The notes beneath the pieces are model-generated. The model made no database searches and had not been told where the DNA came from. It saw only the letters and a program-made list of their open reading frames with translations. 64,000 nucleotides of DNA from Candidatus Babelota bacterium (GTDB lineage Bacteria > Babelota > Babeliae > Babelales > JAUPTZ01): the NCBI GenBank assembly GCA_030917815.1, contig JAUPTZ010000001.1:93178-157177 (forward strand), given 5' to 3'. Numbering within the stretch: the stretch's first letter is position 1; every line of letters begins with the position of its first letter. Shown here piece by piece: positions 49,389-59,368 of this stretch. The position numbers and the translations under genes were made by a program.

Positions 49389-50909
49389 ATGATGAAAAAA
49401 ATAATTTCCCGTCTCCTCCTGTTCACCACTTTTGCAACACCATTCGACGCCATTGCCGACGTTGCCAACAAAACATTTCTTGCCGAACGCGGCGCTATAA
49501 GCAACAATTGCTTGCTCAGCATGTCGGTTAACCCGATAAAGAATACCTCCCCTGATGCACTTGACATTGATTTAAGCATCACCGGTTTTTTCCGACGCTC
49601 GCGTGAACCTGAAAAACTTGCTCAGTATTTTGGTGATGGCACCGATACCACGAGAACTGGCACCATTCAAATAGCCCCAACCGGCAGTGCCACAAGCGCT
49701 TTACACGGATATGACATCGACTTGATATCATCCGACTCGGTTGATGATGGTGCACATGCGATGAATGGTATTGTCTATTTAAATCCACGACGCTGGGAAG
49801 CCGGTGCCCATATTCAATGGGTGCAAGGACTCGATTCACTACTCAAGGGACTCTGGTGCACCGTAGCAGTGCCGATAACCGTAACCTCTACCAACATGGG
49901 TGCAACCTATTTGAGTAATCCCAATACAACCAGCAGCGCGGCCAAAGGCGCCGGCAAAAAAATAGCCGACTTTTTCAGCGGCAGTGACTTATATAAAACA
50001 AGCCCGGCACCGCAAAACCCCTTAAATCGCCACATAATAACCACCACCGACACCAAACGATCAGCCGTTGGTATTGCCGATGTAAAGGCCTCACTTGGTT
50101 ATAACGTTATCGAAACAGAACGGCTGCACGTTGACTGTTGTTTACATGCCGAGATGCCTACTGGCAACAAAGCGTCCGGCCTCATTATGTTTGAACCATT
50201 ATACGGCCAACGCAGTTTCTTCGCTGGCGCCGGCCTTAATAGCGAATTAGTTGCATGGAAAAGTGACACAACGACGAGCAGCCTTGAGCTCTATGCATGC
50301 GCAAAATACACGTACTGTTTCGCCGCACACCAAACACGTACACTTGCGTTGCACAATCTTACCAATGGCACCTTGCCGCAAACTCAATTCGTATTGGTCG
50401 GCGAAGCCGAAACCAATGAAACCATGCCGCTGGCAAACGTTTCAACGGTTGGCGTAACCATTAAGCCGAAAAGTCGCATCGATGCCTTCACCGGCCTCTG
50501 TTTCAACTACAAACAGTTCACCGCCGATATTGCCTACAACTTATTTTATACGCCACAAGAGCATCTCACCCTTACTAACCAATGGAACGATACTAAGTAC
50601 GGTGTCGTAAATACCGGCGTAGCCGAAGCAGATCTGGGCGATGGAGCATTATTTGTCATGGCCGACACCGACCTCATTACCGGCGGATCCATTGTTGCAT
50701 CGGGCACGGTGGCACATCCGAATTCAGTTGATGTGGGCTCAGCAAGCACGCCAGCTCAAACTGTCCATAAATTCGGTGCTGGACTCGGCTATCGTTTCTT
50801 AACCAAAATTCCGGTGCGCATCGGCTTTGGTGGCGATGTTGATTTTAGCATTAATAATCACGCGCTTACGTCGTGGGCGGTGTGGTCAAAGATCGGTCTT
50901 TGCTTCTAG
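49389..50909 (+). CDS. Putative outer-membrane beta-barrel protein, array member 2
   Basis: KIADFFSGSDLY, PTGNKASGLIMFEPLYGQRSFFAGAGL, YNLFYTPQE; C-terminal WAVWSKIGLCF. Confidence 0.75.
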   Translation: MMKKIISRLLLFTTFATPFDAIADVANKTFLAERGAISNNCLLSMSVNPIKNTSPDALDIDLSITGFFRRSREPEKLAQYFGDGTDTTRTGTIQIAPTGSATSALHGYDIDLISSDSVDDGAHAMNGIVYLNPRRWEAGAHIQWVQGLDSLLKGLWCTVAVPITVTSTNMGATYLSNPNTTSSAAKGAGKKIADFFSGSDLYKTSPAPQNPLNRHIITTTDTKRSAVGIADVKASLGYNVIETERLHVDCCLHAEMPTGNKASGLIMFEPLYGQRSFFAGAGLNSELVAWKSDTTTSSLELYACAKYTYCFAAHQTRTLALHNLTNGTLPQTQFVLVGEAETNETMPLANVSTVGVTIKPKSRIDAFTGLCFNYKQFTADIAYNLFYTPQEHLTLTNQWNDTKYGVVNTGVAEADLGDGALFVMADTDLITGGSIVASGTVAHPNSVDVGSASTPAQTVHKFGAGLGYRFLTKIPVRIGFGGDVDFSINNHALTSWAVWSKIGLCF

Positions 50910-50976
50910 CTGGCGCGGCTTCGCGTTGGCTCGTCGTTGCCACACGCGCTTATGTGCGCGAAGCACTTACTCACGA

Positions 50977-51045
50977 GACGGCTCCGCTGTCTTTGCAAGG
51001 CTTCCTTTGCGAAGCCGTGGCAATCCAGAAAGTTTGGTAGTAAAT
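50977..51045. repeat. Palindromic intergenic repeat, half-copy E in opposite orientation
   Basis: gctgtctttgcaaggcttcctttgcgaagccgtggcaatccagaaagtttggtagta matches reverse complement of copies B/C. Confidence 0.75.
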
Positions 51046-51300
51046 AATAAGTGCAAGTGTTTTAGCGCGAAAGACCGCAGCGCAAAGACCGCAGAGCGAT
51101 GCCCGCGCATGTAAGCGCGTGATGTCATCAGCGAGCATGTGCGCGGCTGATGACTGGCCTCATTCGGCCGTCATTGCGAATCGCGGTTCCACCGCGATGA
51201 AGCAAACCATTGCTATTAATTTCATGCCGATAGTACAGTTCGTTCCGTTCCTTTACGCGTATGCGCAGGCACAAAACTATGTACATCGGGAGAGTTATAT

Positions 51301-52872
51301 ATGAAAAAAATTATATATGGAGCGCTGCTCTGTGCCCTGGCGACCACTGCGCAGGCAAATTTAGTAAGTAACCAAACATTTGTGCGCTCACGAGATTCTT
51401 TGAGTCACAATGCACTTATGAACCTGACTGGACGCACCTGGACCGGTAGTAATAATAAAAATGTTATTGGCAGCACTCTATCGGTTGCACCCTACTACCG
51501 CACCTCATATAACAAAACCGACTTAGCAACTGCTTTTGGCGGTGGTCAAGCGGTGAACGGTGATCAAAATGGTCAACTCGTTATTGAGCCAAACCAATCA
51601 ATTAGTTTTGAAGATGAAGCATTACACCTCCACTCTGCCGCTATGGATCACATGGCCACAGAAGTTGATGGTGGCATGTACGGCGCGCTTACCCTTAATC
51701 CATCACGCACCGAATACGGCGCCCACATCAGCTGGCAGCAAAAATTAGATTTCGCCTACAGAGGTCTTTCGTTGCACATTGATATTCCGGTCGCCTGTGT
51801 TCGTCACGATTTAGGCACGGTATTTAGTGGATCTGCGCATAATGATGGTTCAAGCTACGGTCAAAATGGATCGACCTTGTCGAACTATTTTAGCGGAAGA
51901 ACACTTACTAAGGGAGCAAGCTCCTCTCAGCAAGCATTGGCCTATACCCGCATTGATGGCGCCTCACATAGTCTGAGTGGCATTGCCGATATTCAAGCCG
52001 GTCTTAACTACACCTGGTACACCAGTAGAAGCCTGCGCATCAGCACCAAAGGTTATGTCGTAGTCCCAACAGGCGCCAAAGAAACCTCGGTCAATTTATT
52101 TGAGCCGGCCGTTGGGTGTGGTCACATCGCACTGGGTGTTCGTGGCTTACTGATGGGTAACATTTTTCACACAAAAGACAATGCTCATCGAGTGAATGCT
52201 TATGCTATGCTTGATTATCGATACCTTTTCCAAAGTGAGAAAACACGTACCTTAGGCATCTACAACCACTGGTTCAACACCGTTGCAACCGGCAGCCACT
52301 ATCATAACGTTGGCGTCGTTGGCGGCACCCAAGCGGTTCCTGCGGCGAACGTATTAACGCGTACCGTGCTAGTAAAACCGGGTCAATTATTCGACGGCGT
52401 TATTGGCGCACGCTACAACTACAAAGAATTTGGATTCTCACTAGCTTACAACCTTCACGCACATGATGCTGAAGCGGTAACGCTAACACCACCAAGTCGA
52501 TGGTTTGATGGCACTTACGGCATGCTCGGCCATAGCCACAGCGTATCAAGTGCTATTGTTGTTGGCTCAAACAGCTATACCTACGGCGGCGCAATTCAAC
52601 AACAAGGCAATACGTCGACTATCACCGTAAACTCCAGCGGGGCATCGGTAGGCAGCGATAACGCGGCTCAGTACTATGTAAGCACCGATACATGCAGCGG
52701 TCGTAGCGACCTAACTCACAAGCTGGGCGCAACAGGTGAATGGCATTATCGCAAAATGCGATTCCCGGTTAATATCAGTGTTGGCGCCGAATATGAATTT
52801 CCTGGCCTTACTACAACTAATAGCGGTATCCACTCGTGGGCTGTCTGGAGCAAACTTAGCGTTTGCTTCTAA
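51301..52872 (+). CDS. Putative outer-membrane beta-barrel protein, array member 3
   Basis: LSNYFSGRTL, PTGAKETSVNLFEPAVGCG, C-terminal WAVWSKLSVCF. Confidence 0.75.
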   Translation: MKKIIYGALLCALATTAQANLVSNQTFVRSRDSLSHNALMNLTGRTWTGSNNKNVIGSTLSVAPYYRTSYNKTDLATAFGGGQAVNGDQNGQLVIEPNQSISFEDEALHLHSAAMDHMATEVDGGMYGALTLNPSRTEYGAHISWQQKLDFAYRGLSLHIDIPVACVRHDLGTVFSGSAHNDGSSYGQNGSTLSNYFSGRTLTKGASSSQQALAYTRIDGASHSLSGIADIQAGLNYTWYTSRSLRISTKGYVVVPTGAKETSVNLFEPAVGCGHIALGVRGLLMGNIFHTKDNAHRVNAYAMLDYRYLFQSEKTRTLGIYNHWFNTVATGSHYHNVGVVGGTQAVPAANVLTRTVLVKPGQLFDGVIGARYNYKEFGFSLAYNLHAHDAEAVTLTPPSRWFDGTYGMLGHSHSVSSAIVVGSNSYTYGGAIQQQGNTSTITVNSSGASVGSDNAAQYYVSTDTCSGRSDLTHKLGATGEWHYRKMRFPVNISVGAEYEFPGLTTTNSGIHSWAVWSKLSVCF

Positions 52873-52893
52873 GCTCGGACGTTGTTACTCAAC

Positions 52894-52928
52894 GCAAAAG
52901 AGGTCGGGAAAATCCCGACCTCTTTTGC
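52894..52928 (+). terminator. Strong hairpin terminator
   Basis: gcaaaagaggtcggga-aaa-tcccgacctcttttgc, 16-bp perfect stem. Confidence 0.8.
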
Positions 52929-53115
52929 ATTTCGCCAACGCCTGAGCTTCGATTATAACCTCGCAGTCGCTTTTGCTTATGGCGCTAAATATCTTAGGGG
53001 CTGTCTGAGAATTAGAGAAGCTAAATTTTTATAAAACGCTGACTAGCACGCGTCATTGCACCGAGTGGCTGGTTTTAAGAGTACATTATGGCATTAAGCA
53101 TATTAGGGCGTGTCC

Positions 53116-53280
53116 TCATTTTAGCTTCAACCAAATAATTGAGCAGGAAAGATAGGCCATAGCCTTAAAATTAGGGGCTAATTTCTCAAATCTCATAGCA
53201 AAACTACGAAAGTTTTTAAGACGAGCAAACAGGTTTTCAATAAGGTGCCTGGCCTTATAATCAACTATGTCTCATCTACT
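53116..53280 (-). pseudogene. Truncated IS5-family transposase C-terminus
   Basis: RHLIENLFARLKNFRSFAMRFEKLA is typical of the IS5-family C-terminus; upstream coding absent. Confidence 0.85.
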
Positions 53281-53339
53281 CAAAAATACATGCTTTTTCT
53301 AAGTGGCTGTCTAAGAGGAAGCTAAAGCTTTCCAATACG

Positions 53340-53466
53340 CGGTCTAGACCGCGTCATCGCGAGCGTAGTGCGGCGATCCAGTACTTGCTTTTTTTATCTA
53401 CTACCAATTTCACTGGATTGCCACGGCTTCACCATGGAAGCCTCGCAAGGACGGCGCTGCCGTCTA
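53340..53466. repeat. Palindromic intergenic repeat, copy B, inside the IS remnant
   Basis: gcgtcatcgcgagcgtagtgcggcgatccag / ctggattgccacggcttcaccatggaagcctcgcaaggacggc. Confidence 0.85.
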
Positions 53467-53844
53467 TTGAATTCTCGGACAGGCCCTTAAAAAGTTGCAT
53501 CTGGAACGTGCCTCTGGGGTAGTCCTGGTTCGCTGCCGCCTTGCTACTTAAATATCTTACGACCTTGATTCTTATTTGAGACGCAGCAAAAGGATTCAAT
53601 CACGACTGGCTTGTGACAAAATCATGTGGGGAAATGTTGTGACAAAGTCACTTTGGTTTGACAGGAAAAAAGCATTTTCCCTTCTAATTAGAAATGAGGA
53701 CACGCCCTAGCGGCACTGCAAGGAATTGCGTAGCATGACGTGGCAATGCCTGTGGCGGCATGGTCCGCCGGCAAAGCAATCGTCAGCGAGACGTTGTGCG
53801 AGCGTACCCCGAGAAATGAGCAGCTCCTGCGAATGCCGAGGGGA

Positions 53845-54807
53845 TTATAAAATAGTACGAAAAATCAGACCGTCCCATGCGCGGCAAACTGCCTCCGCAT
53901 GATCGCCATCAATATCTTGGCTCATACCAACGGCCAGATTAACAACCGGCTGGCGGCCTTTCAAATCACGAATAAGTGGTAGCTTTTGGAGTGGCACTCC
54001 TTCAACCGCAAGTTTATAGGCATACTCGGCCGCATACTCACCCATCGACTCATATGAGGCTCCATAGCCAATAGCGGCACTTTTAGCCACCGGCTCAATA
54101 AGCCCACTAAAGAGAGTTTTTTTATTCTTGCTGCAAAGACTTCCCAACGACTCATAAATATTCAATGTAGTCGAACCTTCAAGGAGCATCAATGTATCAA
54201 AGGTATCAAGATTGTTAGCCACATAAGAATAGAGATCGGCAAGGCTTGATGCTGCATACGAGCTTACGGTGATACCCCGTGGCTCACATACCGAGCGAAC
54301 TTTTGCCATCTCTTGATCAACCCAGTCAATACGACCATGGGCACCGCTAACACTTATGTTCTCAAGAGCAATAAGTACCGATTTCATCGACGGCTTTACC
54401 TCGCATAGGAATTGCGTCGCCTTCTCAGTTTCATACGCATTATAGAGAACACCGGTCATGTGATGGGCCACTAAATCTTCAGGGTTTTCTCCCAAGCCAA
54501 CACTGAAGGGATCATTGATACCAACAAAGATATGAGGAATTTTTACATGCTTTTCTTCAAGAATTTTTTTAGTAACAAGCGCACAGCTCAAGCCCAGCGT
54601 AATAATAGCTGAAAAGCGAGACTCTAAAATTTGTTCAACCGATACGCGGATCGCCGCTTCAGATAAACCACGAGTAAAGAAGTGATACACTCTGAATGCA
54701 TCGCTTCTCACATAAGGAGATCCCATGAGTCCACTCATTACCTGACCATGCATACCCATTCCTACCGGAGTAAGCAAAGCAATCAAATATGGTTTCTTCT
54801 GCGCCAT
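53845..54807 (-). CDS. ABC-type substrate-binding-like protein, no obvious signal peptide
   Basis: IPHIFVGINDPFSVGLGENPEDLVAHHMTGVLY; same family as 12290-15236. Confidence 0.7.
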   Translation of the reverse strand: MAQKKPYLIALLTPVGMGMHGQVMSGLMGSPYVRSDAFRVYHFFTRGLSEAAIRVSVEQILESRFSAIITLGLSCALVTKKILEEKHVKIPHIFVGINDPFSVGLGENPEDLVAHHMTGVLYNAYETEKATQFLCEVKPSMKSVLIALENISVSGAHGRIDWVDQEMAKVRSVCEPRGITVSSYAASSLADLYSYVANNLDTFDTLMLLEGSTTLNIYESLGSLCSKNKKTLFSGLIEPVAKSAAIGYGASYESMGEYAAEYAYKLAVEGVPLQKLPLIRDLKGRQPVVNLAVGMSQDIDGDHAEAVCRAWDGLIFRTIL

Positions 54808-55084
54808 AGTGCGACATTCTCCCTGGAATTTCTCTATTTTCTACTGTTTGTACGAATCTATACGTAACCGGCTCTATGAAAAAAAGGCATGAACAAGATA
54901 CCCGGCCCTGGTATGAAATGCAATATATGGCAAAAATTGCCCTTGATTTTACCGCTTTTTTTTACACACCTATGCGCAGATTTAAAAAACCGGGACGAAT
55001 CTCTTGCATTTTCTAAACATTTCATACTACGGTTCGCTTCCACATGAATCACCCGATCAACAGCATACAGAAAGAAAAAACCGT

Positions 55085-56908
55085 ATGAAAAAGATAGCCT
55101 CTGGCCTGGCCCTATTACTTGTCACCAGCTCTCTGCTGAGCATTCCTCTCAGTGATCGTACTTTCATTGCGCATCGGGATGAATTAGCCTATCAAGCCAT
55201 AGAATGGACAACAAGCAACCACTACCGATCTGAAAAAAATACAAAAGACATGGGCGGTCTTCTGACCGCAACTCCGTTCTACGGTCAATCGACCAACAGC
55301 AGCGACTTGGCGTATCTCTTTGGTATGGGCACTACGGGCGCTATCAATGTAACGCCTATCTCGACCATCACCTCGCTCGACAACCTTGAAGCCGAACTTG
55401 ATGCCACACTCTATTCGGTCAACATCGATCATTGCCCAAACTGTGATGGCCTCTCGGCCGGCCAGCTTCCTATGAGTGGCCGCTTAAGCATTGCGCCACA
55501 GCGTCGCACCTACGGCGTTTACCTTGGCTGGGATCAATCATTGGACAACATCCTTAAAGGTCTTCGCGTACGCGTCATTGTTCCTGTCGTCGACGTACAA
55601 ACAAACCTCCACTCAAGCGACGCCGGCTCACAGCCCTCAATGGTTCCGGCGACCGACGGCATCCCTGGTTCAACGCTTACCGATTATTTCTCCGGTGATT
55701 TTGAAAAAGGTCCTTCAAGAACCTCCCACGTCAGTCAGAAGAAAATGCTTCGTGGCAAAATAAGTAATACCACTGAATCATCACTTTCTATCGCCGACAT
55801 CGATATACGCCTTGACTGGAAATGCTACTCCGATGAACGATTCAGCTGGACACTTGGAGGAAGCTTGCAATTGCCTACCGGTACTACCGTATCAAACGAG
55901 TACCTATTTGAGCCAATTGCCGGTGCACGCATGCACGTTGCCGCAGGACTCAACACGCTTTTACAACTGAAAGCGTTTAATCGCAAAGGCGTTAGCGTAC
56001 GTGTTGATGTTATGGGCGACGTAAAATATTTCTTTGAAGGCACTGAACGCCGTATCGTTAGCGTGTACGATCGCACCGATGCAGTGGTAATGCCAGGCAG
56101 CCCGTATCGCCTGGTTATGCATAACATCTACAGCGGTGTACAACCGGCCGCAAACGTAATGTCACTTGATCATAAAGTAAATCCCGGCTTCCAGTTTGAT
56201 GGATTAATTGGTGTAAGTTCTTCATGGAACCAATTTACCGTTGACTTTGGCTACAACCTCTACTGGCACCAAGAAGAAAAACTTGCATTACGCAATGCCG
56301 ACACCTGGGCCGATGATCAATATGCATTTGCACATAACCACTACAGCATGTATGCCGATGCGCTCGGAAGCTTCATCGTTGGCGGTACTTCAACACTCAC
56401 GGGCGACACTACCGTAAACCATTCAAGCGCTGCCGGAAGAGACAGCGACTACGATGATCTAAATTCACCAATTACCAAACATCAAAACAAGATCGGCGCT
56501 AACCGTAATAATTGGGCAAGCCATTCAGCAGACATCGTGGTCTACAGCCACATGGATGATGACGGGTACTATCCAGGTGCCTTCACCAGCTTTAGTGGCC
56601 CTATCCAAAACGATAAGAAAAATACATCGACTTTGCTAAACCAAGACGTTGATACCAGCACAGAAGGCAGTATTGGCGTTGGCATCGACGGCACCGGCAC
56701 ACAAGCGGTCCGTTACACAATTACCAGTGATTATGCGGCTACTGCAGCACAAATTACCCACAGCCTCTTTGGTGGCCTAAGCTATCGTATTACCGGCGAA
56801 TATCCGGTAATTATGGGTATAGGCGGCATGGTCGAACTCCAAGAATCAAACCGCAATAGCGCGCTTGAAGGAATGAAAGTTTGGGCAAAAATAGGGGTGC
56901 AGTTCTAA
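55085..56908 (+). CDS. Putative outer-membrane beta-barrel protein, array member 4
   Basis: LTDYFSGDFEK, PTGTTVSNEYLFEPIAGAR, YNLYWHQEE; C-terminal VWAKIGVQF. Confidence 0.75.
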   Translation: MKKIASGLALLLVTSSLLSIPLSDRTFIAHRDELAYQAIEWTTSNHYRSEKNTKDMGGLLTATPFYGQSTNSSDLAYLFGMGTTGAINVTPISTITSLDNLEAELDATLYSVNIDHCPNCDGLSAGQLPMSGRLSIAPQRRTYGVYLGWDQSLDNILKGLRVRVIVPVVDVQTNLHSSDAGSQPSMVPATDGIPGSTLTDYFSGDFEKGPSRTSHVSQKKMLRGKISNTTESSLSIADIDIRLDWKCYSDERFSWTLGGSLQLPTGTTVSNEYLFEPIAGARMHVAAGLNTLLQLKAFNRKGVSVRVDVMGDVKYFFEGTERRIVSVYDRTDAVVMPGSPYRLVMHNIYSGVQPAANVMSLDHKVNPGFQFDGLIGVSSSWNQFTVDFGYNLYWHQEEKLALRNADTWADDQYAFAHNHYSMYADALGSFIVGGTSTLTGDTTVNHSSAAGRDSDYDDLNSPITKHQNKIGANRNNWASHSADIVVYSHMDDDGYYPGAFTSFSGPIQNDKKNTSTLLNQDVDTSTEGSIGVGIDGTGTQAVRYTITSDYAATAAQITHSLFGGLSYRITGEYPVIMGIGGMVELQESNRNSALEGMKVWAKIGVQF

Positions 56909-57074
56909 AAGATTTTAAAAATTTCACAGCCACGGTATTCATGTCGATAAGTAACGCATCTTTTACCCAACGACATGGGTACTCATACTTGCCTAACGTC
57001 CGTTATCGTCTATAACAAAACGTAGTGCAAGCGGTGTCTTGTGAATTGCTACACAAAAAAGGAAGGTACATAGT

Positions 57075-59087
57075 ATGAACAAAATGATAAAAGGCTTACT
57101 GGGAGCGTTGCTGCTCGCAGCCAGCGGCACCGCAAGTGCTACGCTGCAAAGCGGCCAAACTTTTATCGCTCACCGCGATGAATTGGCAAATGCTGGAATG
57201 GAATGGACCATTGCAAATCACTTAACTACCAAAGAACAATGCAAAGCTGAGCGCCAAGATAAAGTTGCTAAGGCTGATGCAAAGAAAAAAGCGGTTAAGA
57301 AATGCGTAAACCCATTTGGTGCACGTATGTCTGTTACCGGCTTTTATGGTGAGTCGACCAACAAAACCGATCTTGCTTACTTGTTTGGTATGGGAACGAC
57401 CGGCGCAATCAAAGTAACAGCTGGCAACCCTATCATTTTAAATAGCAGTTACTTACCTGACCTTGCTGCTACCGCAACCGCTATGGATACAACGTTATAC
57501 AACGTTGAAATACATCATACACCAAACTCTGACGGTTCATCTCTTGCCGCATCTGCCGGTACCAACGGTGCTGGTGATCCAGACACGGCACAAGACCGTG
57601 TACCAATGTACGGCACCTTGAACTTTGCGCCAAAACGCCAAGTATATGGTGCTCACCTTGGTTGGACACAATCACTTGATTCATTGCTTAAAGGCCTTGA
57701 ATTCACCGTTCGTGCTCCAATCGTGCAAGTACGTACCAGCATGAAAGCAACAACAACCGGTGCCCATGCCTCTTCTATCCCTGCGGAAGACGGTAAATCG
57801 GGCCAAGGATTGCTTGATTACTTTGGTGGTAACTTAACGACCGATATTGCAACCTACATCCACGTATCACAAAAAGCGCTTACTCAAGACAAAATCGATA
57901 ACACCTTCGGGACAGTTACCGGTCTTGCCGACGTTGAACTTGGCGTAAACTATAAGTTTGATTGCGCCAAGATGAAAGCGGTCACCTTTGGTGTTGGTGC
58001 TTTGGTACAAATTCCTACCGGCAACAAACCTGATATGAACCGCCTCTTCGAAGCAGTTTACGGAAACCGTGGCCACGTTGCTGCCGGTGCTCGTGGATTT
58101 GTGCACGTTGATGCATACAAAAAAGGTGATATGCGCATTGGTATCGATGCAGCCCTAAACTGGAAGTATTCGTTCAAAAATACTGAAAAGCGTACTATGG
58201 GTATCTACGATATCACTAACAAGGTGATGGTTGCCGCAAGCCCATATCGTCTGGTTATGCAAAACGGTGTAACCGGTGTACAACCGGCCGCTAACGTGTT
58301 GACCGTTGATCATGATGTAACACCTCGCAACCAAGTTGATGCTGTTGCTGGATTCTGCGTAGAGTACAAAAACTTTACCTTTGATCTTGGCTATAACTTC
58401 TACTGGCACCAAAGCGATGTAGTTGCTATGAAAGCTGGCGCATGGACTAATGATAAGTTTGCGTTAGCACATCCTCACTACAGCATGAACACTCATGCAC
58501 CTGCAGATGATGGTGATACCGATACCATTTATGTTGTTGGTGGCAGCTCCTATTTGACCGGCAACCATGTAATAAACAACAATGGTGGTTTTATTGGTCG
58601 TCATGATGATACCAATGACTATGATGATCCATTAAGCCAAGTTGAAAAACATAGCTATGTGATCGGTGCTAACGGAGATGCTGGTGGAACACCAGGGATC
58701 ATCGCTTTTGGTAAATTGGATGGTGATACCGTTGCGGTTGATAACAACTATCCTGGTGCCTATACCAGCTTGAACGGACCAATCCAAGTATCTGGCGCAA
58801 CAACATCGGCTCTTTTCAAACAAATCGTCGATGTAGAAAATACCGAATTACAAGGTATCAATGTTGCAGATACCACAAAGCTTAATGTTCGCTACAACGT
58901 AAGCAGCGCTCCTGCAGCTACATGTAACCAGATGACACACAGCGTCATTGGTGGCGTAAGCTACAAAGTTGCCGGCAACTACCCAATGGTTATTGGTGTT
59001 GGTGGGCAAGGTGAATTCCAAGCCGCAAGCCGCAACTCTGCCCTTGAAGGGTTTAAAGTATGGGCTAAATTCGGTATTTCTTTCTAA
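57075..59087 (+). CDS. Putative outer-membrane beta-barrel protein, array member 5
   Basis: LLDYFGGNLT, PTGNKPDMNRLFEAVYGNR, YNFYWHQSD; C-terminal VWAKFGISF. Confidence 0.75.
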   Translation: MNKMIKGLLGALLLAASGTASATLQSGQTFIAHRDELANAGMEWTIANHLTTKEQCKAERQDKVAKADAKKKAVKKCVNPFGARMSVTGFYGESTNKTDLAYLFGMGTTGAIKVTAGNPIILNSSYLPDLAATATAMDTTLYNVEIHHTPNSDGSSLAASAGTNGAGDPDTAQDRVPMYGTLNFAPKRQVYGAHLGWTQSLDSLLKGLEFTVRAPIVQVRTSMKATTTGAHASSIPAEDGKSGQGLLDYFGGNLTTDIATYIHVSQKALTQDKIDNTFGTVTGLADVELGVNYKFDCAKMKAVTFGVGALVQIPTGNKPDMNRLFEAVYGNRGHVAAGARGFVHVDAYKKGDMRIGIDAALNWKYSFKNTEKRTMGIYDITNKVMVAASPYRLVMQNGVTGVQPAANVLTVDHDVTPRNQVDAVAGFCVEYKNFTFDLGYNFYWHQSDVVAMKAGAWTNDKFALAHPHYSMNTHAPADDGDTDTIYVVGGSSYLTGNHVINNNGGFIGRHDDTNDYDDPLSQVEKHSYVIGANGDAGGTPGIIAFGKLDGDTVAVDNNYPGAYTSLNGPIQVSGATTSALFKQIVDVENTELQGINVADTTKLNVRYNVSSAPAATCNQMTHSVIGGVSYKVAGNYPMVIGVGGQGEFQAASRNSALEGFKVWAKFGISF

Positions 59088-59121
59088 GAATGTCGATTGT
59101 GTAGCATGCACTATCATGCAC

Positions 59122-59164
59122 AAAAAAGCAGGCGGTGATTACTTCACCGCCTGCTTTTTTGTTT
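59122..59164 (+). terminator. Strong rho-independent terminator
   Basis: aaaaaagcaggcggtga-ttact-tcaccgcctgctttttt. Confidence 0.9.
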
Positions 59165-59230
59165 AACGATTGCACTTGTATGCATAAAATTGCTTCACTG
59201 CGGCGACACTAAACAGAGCGCAGGTATTGC

Positions 59231-59340
59231 GCTCGTCATCGCGAGCGTACGCGCGACGATCCAGATAGATCTAATGACTACCAATTTTACTGGATTACCA
59301 CGGCTTCACAATGGAAGTCTCGCAATGACGGCTTACACCG
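59231..59340. repeat. Palindromic intergenic repeat, copy C
   Basis: gctcgtcatcgcgagcgtacgcgcgacgatccag / ctggattaccacggcttcacaatggaagtctcgcaatgacggc. Confidence 0.85.
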
Positions 59341-59368
59341 TTTACAGGCACTAGCAGGATAAGCACCC

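Larger units (their letters stand above)
53106..53707 (-). mobile_element. IS5-family-like element remnant with 16-bp perfect terminal inverted repeats and TA flanks
   Basis: gggcgtgtcctcattt (53106-53121) and aaatgaggacacgccc (53692-53707), TA on both sides; C-terminal transposase fragment DIVDYKARHLIENLFARLKNFRSFAMRFEKLAPNFKAMAYLSCSIIWLKLK on minus strand. Confidence 0.85.

Noticed and set aside
50827-51304. ORFs 50827-51114 and 51119-51304 (+)
   Set aside because: Translation of repeat/hairpin sequence between barrel genes.
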